From assembly GCA_038229055.1 (NCBI GenBank), contig JBBROU010000007.1:1-64000 (forward strand): a stretch of DNA of 64,000 nucleotides, written 5' to 3'. The position numbers were made by a program, and so were the translations under genes. Origin of the DNA: JANYJA01 sp038229055 (GTDB lineage: Bacteria > Acidobacteriota > Terriglobia > Bryobacterales > Bryobacteraceae). The notes beneath the pieces were generated by a model. It had not been told where the DNA came from. It did not search any database and saw nothing but the letters and a program-made list of their open reading frames with translations. Of the stretch, positions 24,675 to 33,268 are shown piece after piece. Numbering within the stretch: position 1 is the first letter of the stretch; the number at the start of each line of letters is the position of its first letter.

Positions 24675-25693
24675 CGCGGAGTGGCCGAGCCGAAGGAGAA
24701 ATCTTCGCTGGCGACGCGGCCGCGGGAATCGACGATGGCGGTCGCGGTGAAGCTGCCATCGCCAGGATATCCGAAGCGGAGATCCGTGAGTTCGACACGC
24801 CAGAATCCATCGCCCTGACTGGAGGGCAGGATTCGCCAGAACGGGTAGAGGCTGAAGCGCAAGAACTGCTGGAAGGTGCTGGTGCGGCGGGCAATCGCGA
24901 GCGCGGGATGATCTTCGGGCTTATAGAAGATGCGGCCGGAGGCGGGGTCGAACGGCGCGAGAACGTTGAGGTCGAAGAGGGAGACGGAATCGCGCGTTTC
25001 GGCGAGGCCATGCCAGCGCAGGGGGTTCGAAGGATTCGGGAAGGCGGCCACGCGGACCGGCGCCGAACCATTGTAGATTCGGGAATCGAGAACGGCCGTG
25101 GCGCGGTCGTGAAGCACTTTGTGCGCGAAGTTGATGAACGCGACGAAGAGCAGCGCGGCGATGGCGAAACCGCGGCCCGGAAGCTTGGTTGAGCGCGCGC
25201 CGATCTCCGAGCTGACCAGGCGACCGAGCCATGGGGCGACGAGGCAGAGGAGGAGGACGGCCCAGATCCAGACGTCGACGAGGGCGGTGAGGTCGAGATG
25301 GAACCATTCGCCTGAGAAGGGCAGGAGCAGGCGGATGCCGTACACGTTCGTGAGATCGAGCAGGAGGTGCGAGACGACGCCAGCCAGCGCGACGAGCCAA
25401 GCCGTAAGCCAGACTTTGCCGCGGCCGGCTTTGGGCGCGCGCGGATTGAGGACACGCTCGATGATGCGAACGAGGGCGACGGCGAAGAGCGCGAGCACAG
25501 GCGCGGCGACAAGCGAATGGGTGATGTGCCGATGCCAATGGATATAGTTGAGCGACCCGCCGAGGGCTGCGGCGATGTCGACGTCGGGCGCGTTCGCGGC
25601 GAGGACGAGCAACAGCGTGGCTCTGGGAGTGATGCGATTGAAACCGGCGCGGCTGAGGAAGACGCCGGTGAGAGCGTGAGTGATGTTATCCAA
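24671..25693 (-). CDS. Membrane-bound metal-dependent hydrolase, YdjM-like
   Basis: 340 aa. The N-terminus has the family pattern MDNITHALTGVFLSRAGFNR, then LAANAPDVDI and IHWHRHITHSLVAAPVLALF, with His/Asp metal ligands. Five hydrophobic segments span residues 25-190. LVALAGVVSHLLLDLTNVYG and LTALVDVWIWAVLLLCLVAP fit the YdjM/DUF457 family, which is annotated as inner-membrane metal hydrolase. The C-terminal 150 residues are soluble, probably periplasmic, and end in SRGRVASEDFSFGSA. It precedes the deacetylase gene with a 4-base overlap. Confidence 0.85.
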   Translation of the reverse strand: MDNITHALTGVFLSRAGFNRITPRATLLLVLAANAPDVDIAAALGGSLNYIHWHRHITHSLVAAPVLALFAVALVRIIERVLNPRAPKAGRGKVWLTAWLVALAGVVSHLLLDLTNVYGIRLLLPFSGEWFHLDLTALVDVWIWAVLLLCLVAPWLGRLVSSEIGARSTKLPGRGFAIAALLFVAFINFAHKVLHDRATAVLDSRIYNGSAPVRVAAFPNPSNPLRWHGLAETRDSVSLFDLNVLAPFDPASGRIFYKPEDHPALAIARRTSTFQQFLRFSLYPFWRILPSSQGDGFWRVELTDLRFGYPGDGSFTATAIVDSRGRVASEDFSFGSATPR

Positions 25694-25744
25694 GCTTTTC
25701 TAGTTTAGTGGGTACTTCCTGGTTTTGAGTAAGCGCGCCGGGAA

Positions 25745-26680
25745 TCAGGTAAGGGATTCGGGGGCGCCTCGGACGTATTGGCGAAAGAAATCGGCGTCGG
25801 TGATTTGGCGTCGCGATTCGACGATTTGGCGGAAGGGTCGGAACTTGGCTTCGGCGAGCCAGATTTCAACCTGGCGCGGGAGGGGTTGCAGGAGTTGTTC
25901 GAAGATTTCCGCGGCGCGGGGTTGGAAGACGGTGCGAACGGTGACGAGCTGGTTGAACTCGATATCGTCCCACCGGACGGGGTAGGGGAAGGTTTTGCGT
26001 GAAAAGTGCCCGACGTGCGCGCCGGTAACGCATTTGACGCCGACGCCGAGAATGCGGGCACGGGCGCAGAGGTCCTGCTCCAATTTGCCCCAGGTGCGGA
26101 AGAAGGGCGAGAAGCCGCCGATTTGTTCATAGGTTTCGCGCAGCATCATATAGCAGGCGCCGATTACCATGGGGACGTCTACGACGGCTTTGCAGGGGTA
26201 TTCGGTGAGGTGGCGGAACGAGAATCCTGGCGAGAGCCCAGCGTGGTAGTCCCGTTTGCCGCACCAGACGAACTCGGCTCCCCAACAGAGAGGCTTGGTC
26301 ATTTCCCAGTTCCACCAGGCGGCGCAGAGGAGGGCGCCGGACTCGACATGAGCCATCATCCGGTCGAGCCAATCGGGCGCGAAGCTCATGTGGGGGTCGA
26401 GGAAGACGAGCACGTCGCCGGTGGCGAGGTCGGCTCCGGTGCGACGGGAACGGGCGCAGCCAATGGGCTCGCTGTTGCGGAGGGTGGTGACTTCGGGGTG
26501 TTCGAAGCTCTGCGGGATCAGGCTGGCGTCGTCGACAACGATGATTTCCCTGGGGTAGCCGGCGGTGGTTTGGAGGAGGCCCTCGATGGTGGCGTTGAAG
26601 AGATATTGCGGTTCATCGCGGACGGCGACGATGAAGGAGAGGGGACGAAAGCTACCTTGCCGACAGGACAAAGACGCCAT
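25745..26680 (-). CDS. Family 2 glycosyltransferase
   Basis: 311 aa. GT-A elements: LSFIVAVRDEPQYLFNATIE, REIIVVDDAS, GDVLVFLDPHMSFAPDWLDR (the DxH/DxD metal site) and GACYMMLRETYEQIGGFSPF with FFRTWGKLEQDLCARARILG acceptor-side residues. The order resembles polypeptide GalNAc-transferase-like GT2 enzymes. No transmembrane segment is seen. Its 5' end overlaps the 3' end of the periplasmic gene by 29 bases, so it is translated from the same operon that carries the DUF4123 cassette. The sugar donor and acceptor are unknown; modification of the large repeat protein is possible (inference). Confidence 0.85.
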   Translation of the reverse strand: MASLSCRQGSFRPLSFIVAVRDEPQYLFNATIEGLLQTTAGYPREIIVVDDASLIPQSFEHPEVTTLRNSEPIGCARSRRTGADLATGDVLVFLDPHMSFAPDWLDRMMAHVESGALLCAAWWNWEMTKPLCWGAEFVWCGKRDYHAGLSPGFSFRHLTEYPCKAVVDVPMVIGACYMMLRETYEQIGGFSPFFRTWGKLEQDLCARARILGVGVKCVTGAHVGHFSRKTFPYPVRWDDIEFNQLVTVRTVFQPRAAEIFEQLLQPLPRQVEIWLAEAKFRPFRQIVESRRQITDADFFRQYVRGAPESLT

Positions 26681-27578
26681 TCTTGTATGACAGCTTGCCG
26701 CCGTGCTCGATCCACCATGAAAGCCACCGCTGTCCGGCTTCTTTGAACGTGCAGATCACCGCGGCATCCCCCCGGGTGTAGAATTCGAAATCGATCAATT
26801 TGAGGTAAGTCGTCAGCATTTCGGCGAGTGAACCGGTGCGTTGAACGCCCCCGCGGTCGTAGTCGCCCGTTACCAGGAACTCCTTCACTCCGGGCGAGAG
26901 AAGGATGTGACCTTGCGACAGCTTCTCCATGGTCTCGAGCTCCTGTCTGAGCGTCTGGAATCGGAATTCGACAGGCTGTTGGAGGGAGGGCACATCCGGA
27001 ACCGCTTCGCAGACGGCGGGCTCGGGGAGATGCAGCAAGTCTAGAACTCTGACTGCATTCGAGACCGCTTTCGCATCAGCAGAAACGGCCAAATGGGACA
27101 GATCGCGAATGGGCTCTACACGGCCGATCGCGGAAATTACCTGGGCCGCGTTAACGTACTCGTCCTCGAGACCCTTGAGTTCGCCAGTTGCTTCTAAAAC
27201 GAGTTTCGGTATGCGGCCAAGCTCCGAATCGTCGCCCAGGAGATGCAAGCCGCGAATGATCCGCATGTCGACAACACGTTCGAGCGCGACCGGATCGAAA
27301 TTGAGGCTTACGGTTTCGGGGCCGGGCCGGGGTCTTTCGAGAAGTTGGTGCAAAGCGCTGGTGGATTCCGCTCCAGGGACGCGTGCGATCGCGTCGATTG
27401 CAGCGAGTCGCGACCGGAAGTCCCGTTTTGTATCCGATACAGTCTGGACCGCCAGCACCAATTCATTGTTCATCGGTTTCACCTTTTTCCGTTGAGCTGT
27501 AGCGGGCGCGCACGCGCATAACAACGTCAGCGCCGCCACTCCGAACCAATTTTGCCGCAGTTTCGTGATCTCGGACAT
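26652..27578 (-). CDS. Exported hypothetical protein
   Basis: 308 aa. A signal peptide is evident (NWFGVAALTLLCACAPATAQ). The LCAC stretch could also act as a lipobox, so a lipoprotein is possible. The rest is helical, HEAT-like in feel: SRLAAIDAIARVPGAESTSA and YVNAAQVISAIGRVEPIRDL, with a mixed C-terminus ending WLSWWIEHGGKLSYKNGVFV. No family was recognised. It starts 3 bases after the 742-aa repeat protein gene and is followed by the glycosyltransferase gene. A periplasmic protein directly next to a putative type VI cargo gene could be an immunity protein, but this is only positional inference. Confidence 0.6.
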   Translation of the reverse strand: MSEITKLRQNWFGVAALTLLCACAPATAQRKKVKPMNNELVLAVQTVSDTKRDFRSRLAAIDAIARVPGAESTSALHQLLERPRPGPETVSLNFDPVALERVVDMRIIRGLHLLGDDSELGRIPKLVLEATGELKGLEDEYVNAAQVISAIGRVEPIRDLSHLAVSADAKAVSNAVRVLDLLHLPEPAVCEAVPDVPSLQQPVEFRFQTLRQELETMEKLSQGHILLSPGVKEFLVTGDYDRGGVQRTGSLAEMLTTYLKLIDFEFYTRGDAAVICTFKEAGQRWLSWWIEHGGKLSYKNGVFVLSAR

Positions 27579-27581
27579 TTG

Positions 27582-29810
27582 TCATGGTCCAGCAAACGTG
27601 GCGTCGTGAGTTACGGTGAGTGTGCTTCCCGACAGGACCTCCAACACATGAGTGTTCCACGTCTGGCTCGAGAGTGTGATGGGATCGGGGTTCATGTTGC
27701 CGCTTACAACTCCAAAGACCGGTCCCGTGCCCTCCTTTTTGTAGACATTCACGGCCGCAGGAACGTCGAAATTCAGGTGCACACGCGTTTCAAAATCGAT
27801 GGAACTGTAATAGTGGGTGAAGGGTGCGACGACATGACCCTGACTGGGGGCATCATCGGATGTGGCTGTTTTCAGATCGGCAGAGATGGTGTAGGCATCG
27901 TCGTGATAACGCGGGTCGGTATGCAGCCTGTCGATGGTGAAGTCGGGAAAGTTGGAGATGTGCTGAATGTCGTAAAGCGTATGGGGCGCTGGGAAGACGG
28001 GGGTGGACCCCGGACCCTGCCATCGCTTGAAGTAGCCCTGCATCCATTGCACGAAGGTGTACATCTTTGTAGTGCCAGCCTCGCGCACGGTGAACTTCAT
28101 GTTGATGGACTTCTTGATTCCTCCATCAATATAACCGTTGTCGACGACCGTGAAACTGATCAGGTTGTTTTTGACTTCGAGGCTGGGCGAGGCGGCAGGA
28201 TCGGTAGTCCCGGCCGGTGGCGACGCGGGATCCGGAAAGGCGATGACCCGGTATTTCATGGCGATCGCTGAAGAGAAGGAGGCTAACGGAATTCTTGCCA
28301 AGTCCCGCCACCATTCCAAGGGCATAGCGAAGGTGGCCCCTCCACTGCCGTCCAATTTCAGGGAGGTTTTTCCATCGGTCCAAGAGCTGTAAACCTTTAG
28401 ATTCTGGCGGTCACGCGCGTTCTTGGTCGCGTCCCACGCTCCGGAGATTCCGGGGCCTCCGGCGGGCGTGGAGCCGTCGCGGGTCACCTGCAGATCAAAG
28501 AACTGATTCGGGGGGCCGTCTGTGATGGTGAAGGTAAGGATGGGAAATCCGGAAGGAGTATTGCCCGCCTTATCGACGACTACTGTGATGCTGCCGCTGT
28601 TGGGCACCACCTTCATCTTGCGCAGCTTCAGATTGACCGGATCGGTTTTATCGGTCGGGTTGACGGTGGCGTGGCCGTCGTTCCCATCGGCTAAACCTTC
28701 CTTGAAGGCGCTGACGTGATAGGTTACGCCCTCTTTCAGGTTGACGATTTTGTAGTTTCCGCTGCCATCGGTGGTGACTGCCGCGACACCGGCTTCGGCG
28801 ACCTTTACCGTGGCCCCGGGGATGGGATTGGTGGTGGCGGCGTCGGTCACGGTACCCGCGATGAAGAGTGGGCGCATTTTGAGCGTGGCCGGGACAACGT
28901 CGTTAGGACGGAATTTGGGATCCAGGCCGGCATCGGCGTGTACGAAGCCCTGGTCGATGGTGGATTTCAGATCGTGGTGACCGGACTCGACGAACTTGAA
29001 CTCGAACTCGCCATTACCGCCGCTTTTCACAGAGCCGGATGCCTGTCCATCCAAGGTGACGGTAGCGCCGGAGACGCCGTTTTTGGAGTCATCAGGGTTG
29101 GTGGAATCGACCGCGCGGCCGCGGATGATGCCCCGCGGTTTGACGGTGATTGGGACGTCGGTGACTTGGTTACTGATTACTTTGATCGGGCCGGCGTTGC
29201 CAGGAAGGTTTCCGTCGGCGCTTTCTACTCGAATTGTATAGTCGTCCGCGGGCGGCAGGTTGTCGAAGACGAGCTGACCGTCATCACCAGCTTTGGAGGT
29301 TTGCCCCTGGGAACCGCCTAGGGTGACGGCGGCTTGAGCGAGCGGCGGGGTATCGGTTCCGTACTCGTACGTGACGATCACGTGGATTTTGCCCGGGACA
29401 GGCGTCGTGCCACCGGGCGGAGACGTAGGAGCGGGGCCGCCACCCGGCGTCTCGGTGCTCGCGCCGCAGTGCGAGGCGGGTTCGCCGACATTGCCCTGGC
29501 CCGCATTGGCATCGGCATCCGCGGCGGCCCCGGTTAGGGCAGCGGGAGTGGTATCCGGAGTTGGAGTAGGTGTCGGAGTTGGGGTTGGCGTCGGCGATGG
29601 GGTAGGAGTAGGCGTAGGAGTTGGTGCTGGAGTCGGGGTTGGAGTTGGAGTAGGAGTAGGAGTAGGAGTTGGAGTAGGAGTAGGAGTAGGAGTAGGAGTA
29701 GGGGTTGGAGTAGGAGTAGGGGTTGGAGTAGGAGTAGGGGTTGGAGTAGGAGTAGGAGTAGGAGTCGGCGTGGGTGTTGGAGTCGGCGTGGGTGTGGGAG
29801 TTGGAGGCAT
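27582..29810 (-). CDS. Large protein with Pro-Thr repeat and carboxypeptidase-like regulatory domains, candidate secreted cargo
   Basis: 742 aa. ATG 29810 is followed at once by about 84 codons of Pro-Thr repeat, then a Pro/Gly linker and at least three carboxypeptidase-regulatory-like beta domains (around residues 150-235: ARAAVTLGGSQGQTSKAGDD type; 240-320: IIRGRAVDSTNP, SGATVTLDGQASG; 325-410: IAGTVTDAATTNPIPGATVK). The C-terminal 300 residues are not recognised; they include FVQWMQGYFKRWQG and LYDIQHISNFPDFTIDRLHT. There is no signal peptide. The gene sits directly downstream of a DUF4123 adaptor gene, whose known job in type VI systems is to load a neighbouring cargo onto the spike. I therefore infer it is the cargo; no toxic activity is visible. 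Confidence 0.7.
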   Translation of the reverse strand: MPPTPTPTPTPTPTPTPTPTPTPTPTPTPTPTPTPTPTPTPTPTPTPTPTPTPTPTPTPTPAPTPTPTPTPSPTPTPTPTPTPTPDTTPAALTGAAADADANAGQGNVGEPASHCGASTETPGGGPAPTSPPGGTTPVPGKIHVIVTYEYGTDTPPLAQAAVTLGGSQGQTSKAGDDGQLVFDNLPPADDYTIRVESADGNLPGNAGPIKVISNQVTDVPITVKPRGIIRGRAVDSTNPDDSKNGVSGATVTLDGQASGSVKSGGNGEFEFKFVESGHHDLKSTIDQGFVHADAGLDPKFRPNDVVPATLKMRPLFIAGTVTDAATTNPIPGATVKVAEAGVAAVTTDGSGNYKIVNLKEGVTYHVSAFKEGLADGNDGHATVNPTDKTDPVNLKLRKMKVVPNSGSITVVVDKAGNTPSGFPILTFTITDGPPNQFFDLQVTRDGSTPAGGPGISGAWDATKNARDRQNLKVYSSWTDGKTSLKLDGSGGATFAMPLEWWRDLARIPLASFSSAIAMKYRVIAFPDPASPPAGTTDPAASPSLEVKNNLISFTVVDNGYIDGGIKKSINMKFTVREAGTTKMYTFVQWMQGYFKRWQGPGSTPVFPAPHTLYDIQHISNFPDFTIDRLHTDPRYHDDAYTISADLKTATSDDAPSQGHVVAPFTHYYSSIDFETRVHLNFDVPAAVNVYKKEGTGPVFGVVSGNMNPDPITLSSQTWNTHVLEVLSGSTLTVTHDATFAGP
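29556..29807 (-). repeat. Tandem hexanucleotide repeat encoding a Pro-Thr stretch
   Basis: About 252 bases made of six-base units, on the plus strand mostly GGAGTA, GGAGTT, GGTGTC and similar, so that the minus strand reads CCNACN codons for Pro-Thr. About 40 PT units are interrupted by one Ala and one Ser position. The third codon positions vary, which shows the units have drifted rather than being freshly copied. The tract forms the extreme N-terminus of the 742-aa protein and would act as a stiff, possibly glycosylated, linker. Such tracts can change length by slippage. Confidence 0.9.
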
Positions 29811-29813
29811 GGA

Positions 29814-30818
29814 TTACGACGCCTTCAGGCGCTGGGTGGCCGCTGCATAAAGACCCCTGATTTTAGAGGCTGGTTCGTTGTTGCGGGCGAGAATCTCGGC
29901 TGCCCAGGCATGGCGAGGTTCGGTGTCGAAATCTCTGCCGAAAACAATCATGAGATCGATGAACTTGCAAACATCGCGCTTGGAGGTGATTTTGTGCGCG
30001 GCGGCGCGCGCGATGCCATATTGGATCAGTTCCCGGAGCTGGGGTTCGCCCAACGCGGCGCACTGTTGCGGGAAAAACTTCGTGGCGTGGGTACACATCC
30101 AGTCCTCGAACTTCCGGACCTCCGCCTGTGAGAACGCGGCCATCTGCGCCGCGCGTATGCTGAGAAGGCCGCGGAGGGGCGGTGCGCCGGTGATCTCTTC
30201 GTTGGGGAACGCCAGATCCCCAGCGGGCTCGCGAGTTGGGGTATCCAGTGAAAGAGTTCGCTGCGCCAGTTTGCCTCGGTGGCGGCTGAAATCCAGCATG
30301 TTTCCGGGCGTTTTGCTTTCCGTCCAGAAACGCTCGATGGGGCCGAAGACGTGGCGCAGATCTTCCTCATTGCAGGTGGGCAGATAAACGCGCAGAATAC
30401 GTGGATCGTAGTAGCGGAAAACAAGACGCTGGCCGGCGGGATCGCGAACGATGAGGAAGGTGCGCAGGTGCCGCCGCAGCTTTTCGAGCGACGTATCGGA
30501 GCGGAGGAAGACACCCCAATTGTTGCCCCAAGCCTGCTGGATGAGCCGGCGGGTATCCGGATAATCGTAATCGAGCTGGACGAGGTAGGGAGCGGCGATT
30601 TCGAGCGCCGGGGGCAAGGTTCCGCTGTACAAGCAGGAATAGTTGAGGTGGCATTCGAGCAGCAACCGGAAAACCTGCCGGTCGCGCGCGGCATCGACGA
30701 TCATCCAGATGTCGCGCCGTTCGCCGCGCGGCCAGAGACACTGTTCTATTTGACGGAGCCACTGGCTGGTCATGAGTGATTTTGCGCGGCGACCGCCGCG
30801 TGTTTTTTCTTCTCTCAT
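29814..30818 (-). CDS. DUF4123 protein, type VI secretion adaptor/chaperone-like
   Basis: 334 aa from ATG 30818, which overlaps the preceding stop as ATGA; a second ATG at 30773 (MTSQWLRQIEQ) is also possible. DUF4123 features: WMIVDAARDRQVFRLLLECH near the start, APYLVQLDYDYP, WGVFLRSDTSLEKLRRHLRT FLIVRDPAGQ, and RYYDPRILRVYLPTCNEEDL RHVFGPIERFW. A C-terminal helical extension follows (about residues 235-334). DUF4123 proteins bind effectors and couple them to VgrG spikes. No VgrG, Hcp or sheath gene is present in this window, so the cassette would depend on a machine encoded elsewhere. Confidence 0.85.
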   Translation of the reverse strand: MREEKTRGGRRAKSLMTSQWLRQIEQCLWPRGERRDIWMIVDAARDRQVFRLLLECHLNYSCLYSGTLPPALEIAAPYLVQLDYDYPDTRRLIQQAWGNNWGVFLRSDTSLEKLRRHLRTFLIVRDPAGQRLVFRYYDPRILRVYLPTCNEEDLRHVFGPIERFWTESKTPGNMLDFSRHRGKLAQRTLSLDTPTREPAGDLAFPNEEITGAPPLRGLLSIRAAQMAAFSQAEVRKFEDWMCTHATKFFPQQCAALGEPQLRELIQYGIARAAAHKITSKRDVCKFIDLMIVFGRDFDTEPRHAWAAEILARNNEPASKIRGLYAAATQRLKAS

Positions 30819-31306
30819 TCGGGACAGAAAGGCTTGCCCTCCGCGGCGGCGGCCGTCAGGGTGGCTGCCTGCGCGTCGGCATCGGTGTCCGGGCCGAAGG
30901 TTGGGGTATCCTGGGCGGGCAGCGAAGAAGATGAGGACGGCGGTCGCGGCTGCCGCTCGGCTAAGGGAAAGGGAATTTCCCGGGCCGGGCTGGAGGCCGA
31001 AGAACTGGCCTTGCCGCCGGAGCCGAACACGAGGTACGCGGGCGTGGCGTGAACGTGGAACGATCCGGAGCCGAGTAACTGGGCGAGACGATCGATCACC
31101 TCGGAATCCGACAATTTGGTTACATCGGATGAGCCGGCTTCATCGGACAAGAAGCGGCGGATCGCGGTGAGCGCAGCGGCGTCCCCGGTGAATTGGGCGA
31201 GCCATTGCCGGGCACGGGCGTAGTCCTGCAAACGCCTGGTGAGTTCGCAATGGGGACACCCGTTCGCCCGATAGATTTCCGGTTGGTTGGGCCCGAAGCG
31301 GAGCAT
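30815..31306 (-). CDS. Hypothetical protein of the DUF4123 cassette, with CPE-ending tail
   Basis: 163 aa from ATG 31306 (MLRFGPNQPEIYRANGCPHC); an ATG at 31351 would add 15 residues of poor quality. A CPHC pair lies near residue 17, a helical domain follows (LTAIRRFLSDEAGSSDV), then FHVHATPAYLVFGSGG, a Ser/Pro-rich linker and the ending QAATLTAAAAEGKPFCPE. I recall similar alanine-rich, PFC-E endings at the tails of VgrG- or PAAR-associated proteins, which would suit a spike-linked role. No full domain was recognised. It is the first gene of the cassette and is translationally coupled to the DUF4123 gene. Confidence 0.6.
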   Translation of the reverse strand: MLRFGPNQPEIYRANGCPHCELTRRLQDYARARQWLAQFTGDAAALTAIRRFLSDEAGSSDVTKLSDSEVIDRLAQLLGSGSFHVHATPAYLVFGSGGKASSSASSPAREIPFPLAERQPRPPSSSSSLPAQDTPTFGPDTDADAQAATLTAAAAEGKPFCPE

Positions 31307-31430
31307 TCGTCTCTGGAAGTATACGGCAGTTGAGGAGCAGAAACGCGGCACGAATACTCGGAGCCGGAATCGCTTTGTGTAATTCTAGTTCCGAAATGAG
31401 TTTGGCGATGCCGAGCCAGGCCGCGGCTGT

Positions 31431-31464
31431 TGTTATAATTATACAGAGTAGTGAATAAATAACC
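31431..31464 (+). promoter_or_regulatory. AT-rich argC upstream element with possible -10 and arginine-box half-site
   Basis: Just before argC the sequence turns AT-rich. It contains TATAAT at 31434-31439, inside the perfect palindrome TATAATTATA (31434-31443), and TGAATAAATA at 31452-31461, which resembles half of an ArgR box. No good -35 lies 16-18 bases upstream of the TATAAT, so the promoter assignment is weak. The 158 bases from 31307 to 31464 form the divergent gap between the DUF4123 cassette and the arginine genes and hold nothing else I can name. Confidence 0.35.
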
Positions 31465-32457
31465 ATGAACGCCCACGTCGGCATCCTCGGACATCGCGGT
31501 TATAGCGGTGCCGAACTCGCAGCGATTCTTTCCCGCCATACGCAGGTGGCGCCGGTTCTTCTGGATCATCGCGAAGATAACGTGGCGGTGCGCACCGGGC
31601 TGCGACGCGTTCCCTACTCGCCGGATGCCGTCCGAAAAGAGAAGTTCCGCGTCGTGTTCCTGGCCACGCCTCCGGAAGTTTCCATGGACCTGGCACCCGC
31701 ACTGCTTGACGCCGGCGCGATCGTGATCGACCTCAGCGGCGCTTTCCGGCTCGGCACGCCCGACGCCTACGCGCGCTGGTACAAGGCCCCGCACGGTCAG
31801 CCCGCTCTGCTGGCCGAAGCGGCGTATGGCCTGCCTGAATTCTGCCGCGCGATGATCCCCGGCGCGCGGCTCATCGCGAATCCGGGATGCTACCCGACGG
31901 CAGCGAACCTGGCCATCCGTCCTTTGGTCGAAGCCGGTGTTGTCGATGTCGCCGCGGGTATCGTCTGCGATGCGAAATCCGGCGTAAGCGGTGCGGGACG
32001 CAAGCCCAGCCTCACCACTAGCTTTTGCGAAGTCACGGAGAATTTCTCGGCCTACTCCATCCTGCAGCACCGGCATGTACCCGAGATTCTCAGCATCTCC
32101 GGCCTGGAAGAGCGCGATCTCAGCTTCACGGCGCAGCTTCTCCCGATCGACCGAGGCATTCTCGAAACCATTTATTTCCGGTCAAGTAAACTGAGATCCG
32201 CCGCCGACCTTGTCGACCTCTACCGCGCGCGCTTCGCCTCCGAGCCCTTCGTTCGCATTCACGATGAAGGCTCGGTCCCCGACCTGCGGGCCGTCCAGCG
32301 CACTAACTTTTGCGACATTGGCGTCCGCTTCGATGCGGAAACGGGCCGCGGGGTGGTGGTCAGCGCGATTGACAATCTGGTGAAGGGAGCCGCCGGGCAA
32401 GCCGTCCAAAACATGAACCTTGCGCTGGGGTTTCCCGAGACCGCAGGGTTGCTGTAA
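31465..32457 (+). CDS. argC: N-acetyl-gamma-glutamyl-phosphate reductase
   Basis: 330 aa, third step of arginine synthesis: NADPH-dependent reduction of N-acetylglutamyl phosphate. The Rossmann start is VGILGHRGYSGAELAAIL; FRVVFLATPPEVSMDLAPAL is the cofactor part; the catalytic Cys is in LIANPGCYPTAANLAIRPLV; KSGVSGAGRKPS and HRHVPEI follow as expected. It is the first of three arginine genes (argC, argB and a GNAT acetyltransferase) in one direction. The spacing to argB is 19 bases. Confidence 0.96.
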   Translation: MNAHVGILGHRGYSGAELAAILSRHTQVAPVLLDHREDNVAVRTGLRRVPYSPDAVRKEKFRVVFLATPPEVSMDLAPALLDAGAIVIDLSGAFRLGTPDAYARWYKAPHGQPALLAEAAYGLPEFCRAMIPGARLIANPGCYPTAANLAIRPLVEAGVVDVAAGIVCDAKSGVSGAGRKPSLTTSFCEVTENFSAYSILQHRHVPEILSISGLEERDLSFTAQLLPIDRGILETIYFRSSKLRSAADLVDLYRARFASEPFVRIHDEGSVPDLRAVQRTNFCDIGVRFDAETGRGVVVSAIDNLVKGAAGQAVQNMNLALGFPETAGLL

Positions 32458-32476
32458 TCGAAGTTCAGGTGGATCC

Positions 32477-33268
32477 ATGAAGATTCTGATTAAACTCGGC
32501 GGCACGTTGATCGATGAACCGGGCAGCCGCGCCAATTTAGCGGCTCAAATCGCGGCTGTGTGCAATGAGGGTCATCAGGCGGTCGTGGTACACGGTGGCG
32601 GCCGGCAGATGACTCGTTTTCTCGAAGAGCGGGGGATTTCGAGCCGCTTTGTGAACGGGCTGCGCGTGACGACACCGGAAATTCTGGACGCAGTGCTGAA
32701 AGTGCTCGCGGGCAGCGTGAATCAGGAGTTGGTGGCGTCACTGATCGGCGCCGGTGTGCTGGCCGTGGGCCTGAGCGGAATCGATGCCGGAATGGTTCGT
32801 GTGGAACAGATGGATCCCGAACTCGGCGCGGTTGGCCGCGTCACGTCCGCGCAACCGGCGCTGCTTGAACTGCTCACCAACTCCGGCTATCTTCCGGTGG
32901 TCGCCTGCGTCGCGGGGGATGGCGCGGGGCGGCTTTTCAACATCAATGCCGACGCAATGGCGGTGGCCTGCGCCGCGGCTTTCCGGGCGGACCGACTGCT
33001 TTTCCTGACCGACGTCGCGGGGGTCCTCGATGCGTCCGGAACCGTTTTGCCGCGCCTATCGCCCGAGGCCATCCGCGGCCTGATCGACACCGGAGTCGCG
33101 CGCGGCGGAATGCACGCCAAGCTGGACGCCGCCGTTCGTGCGCTGCAAGACGGGGTGGGCAGCATCCACATTATCTCCGGGTCGGAGGCTTCGGTTATTC
33201 AGCGGGCAATGCGCGGCGAACTCCTGGGAACCAGCATCAGCCATGCTCCGGCGGAGGTATCCGCATGA
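32477..33268 (+). CDS. argB: Acetylglutamate kinase
   Basis: 263 aa from ATG 32477, with AGGTGG upstream. It phosphorylates N-acetylglutamate, the second step of arginine synthesis. Family motifs: ILIKLGGTLID at the start, VVVHGGGRQMTRFLEERGI for ATP/substrate, FVNGLRVTTPEILDAVLKVL, FNINADAMAVACAAAFRADR and LLFLTDVAGVLD. Residues fit a short, N-terminal-helix-free type, generally not arginine-inhibited (inference). The stop overlaps the next start as ATGA. Confidence 0.95.
   Translation: MKILIKLGGTLIDEPGSRANLAAQIAAVCNEGHQAVVVHGGGRQMTRFLEERGISSRFVNGLRVTTPEILDAVLKVLAGSVNQELVASLIGAGVLAVGLSGIDAGMVRVEQMDPELGAVGRVTSAQPALLELLTNSGYLPVVACVAGDGAGRLFNINADAMAVACAAAFRADRLLFLTDVAGVLDASGTVLPRLSPEAIRGLIDTGVARGGMHAKLDAAVRALQDGVGSIHIISGSEASVIQRAMRGELLGTSISHAPAEVSA

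Noticed and set aside
29371..29850. Plus-strand open frame encoding a Val-Gly repeat opposite the Pro-Thr tract
   Set aside because: The Val-Gly repeat is the antisense reading of the Pro-Thr hexamers; there is no ribosome site and no domain.
31434..31461. A dif-like recombination site near the possible skew change
   Set aside because: TATAATTATA is palindromic but lacks the 11-6-11 XerC/XerD layout; similarity is too weak.
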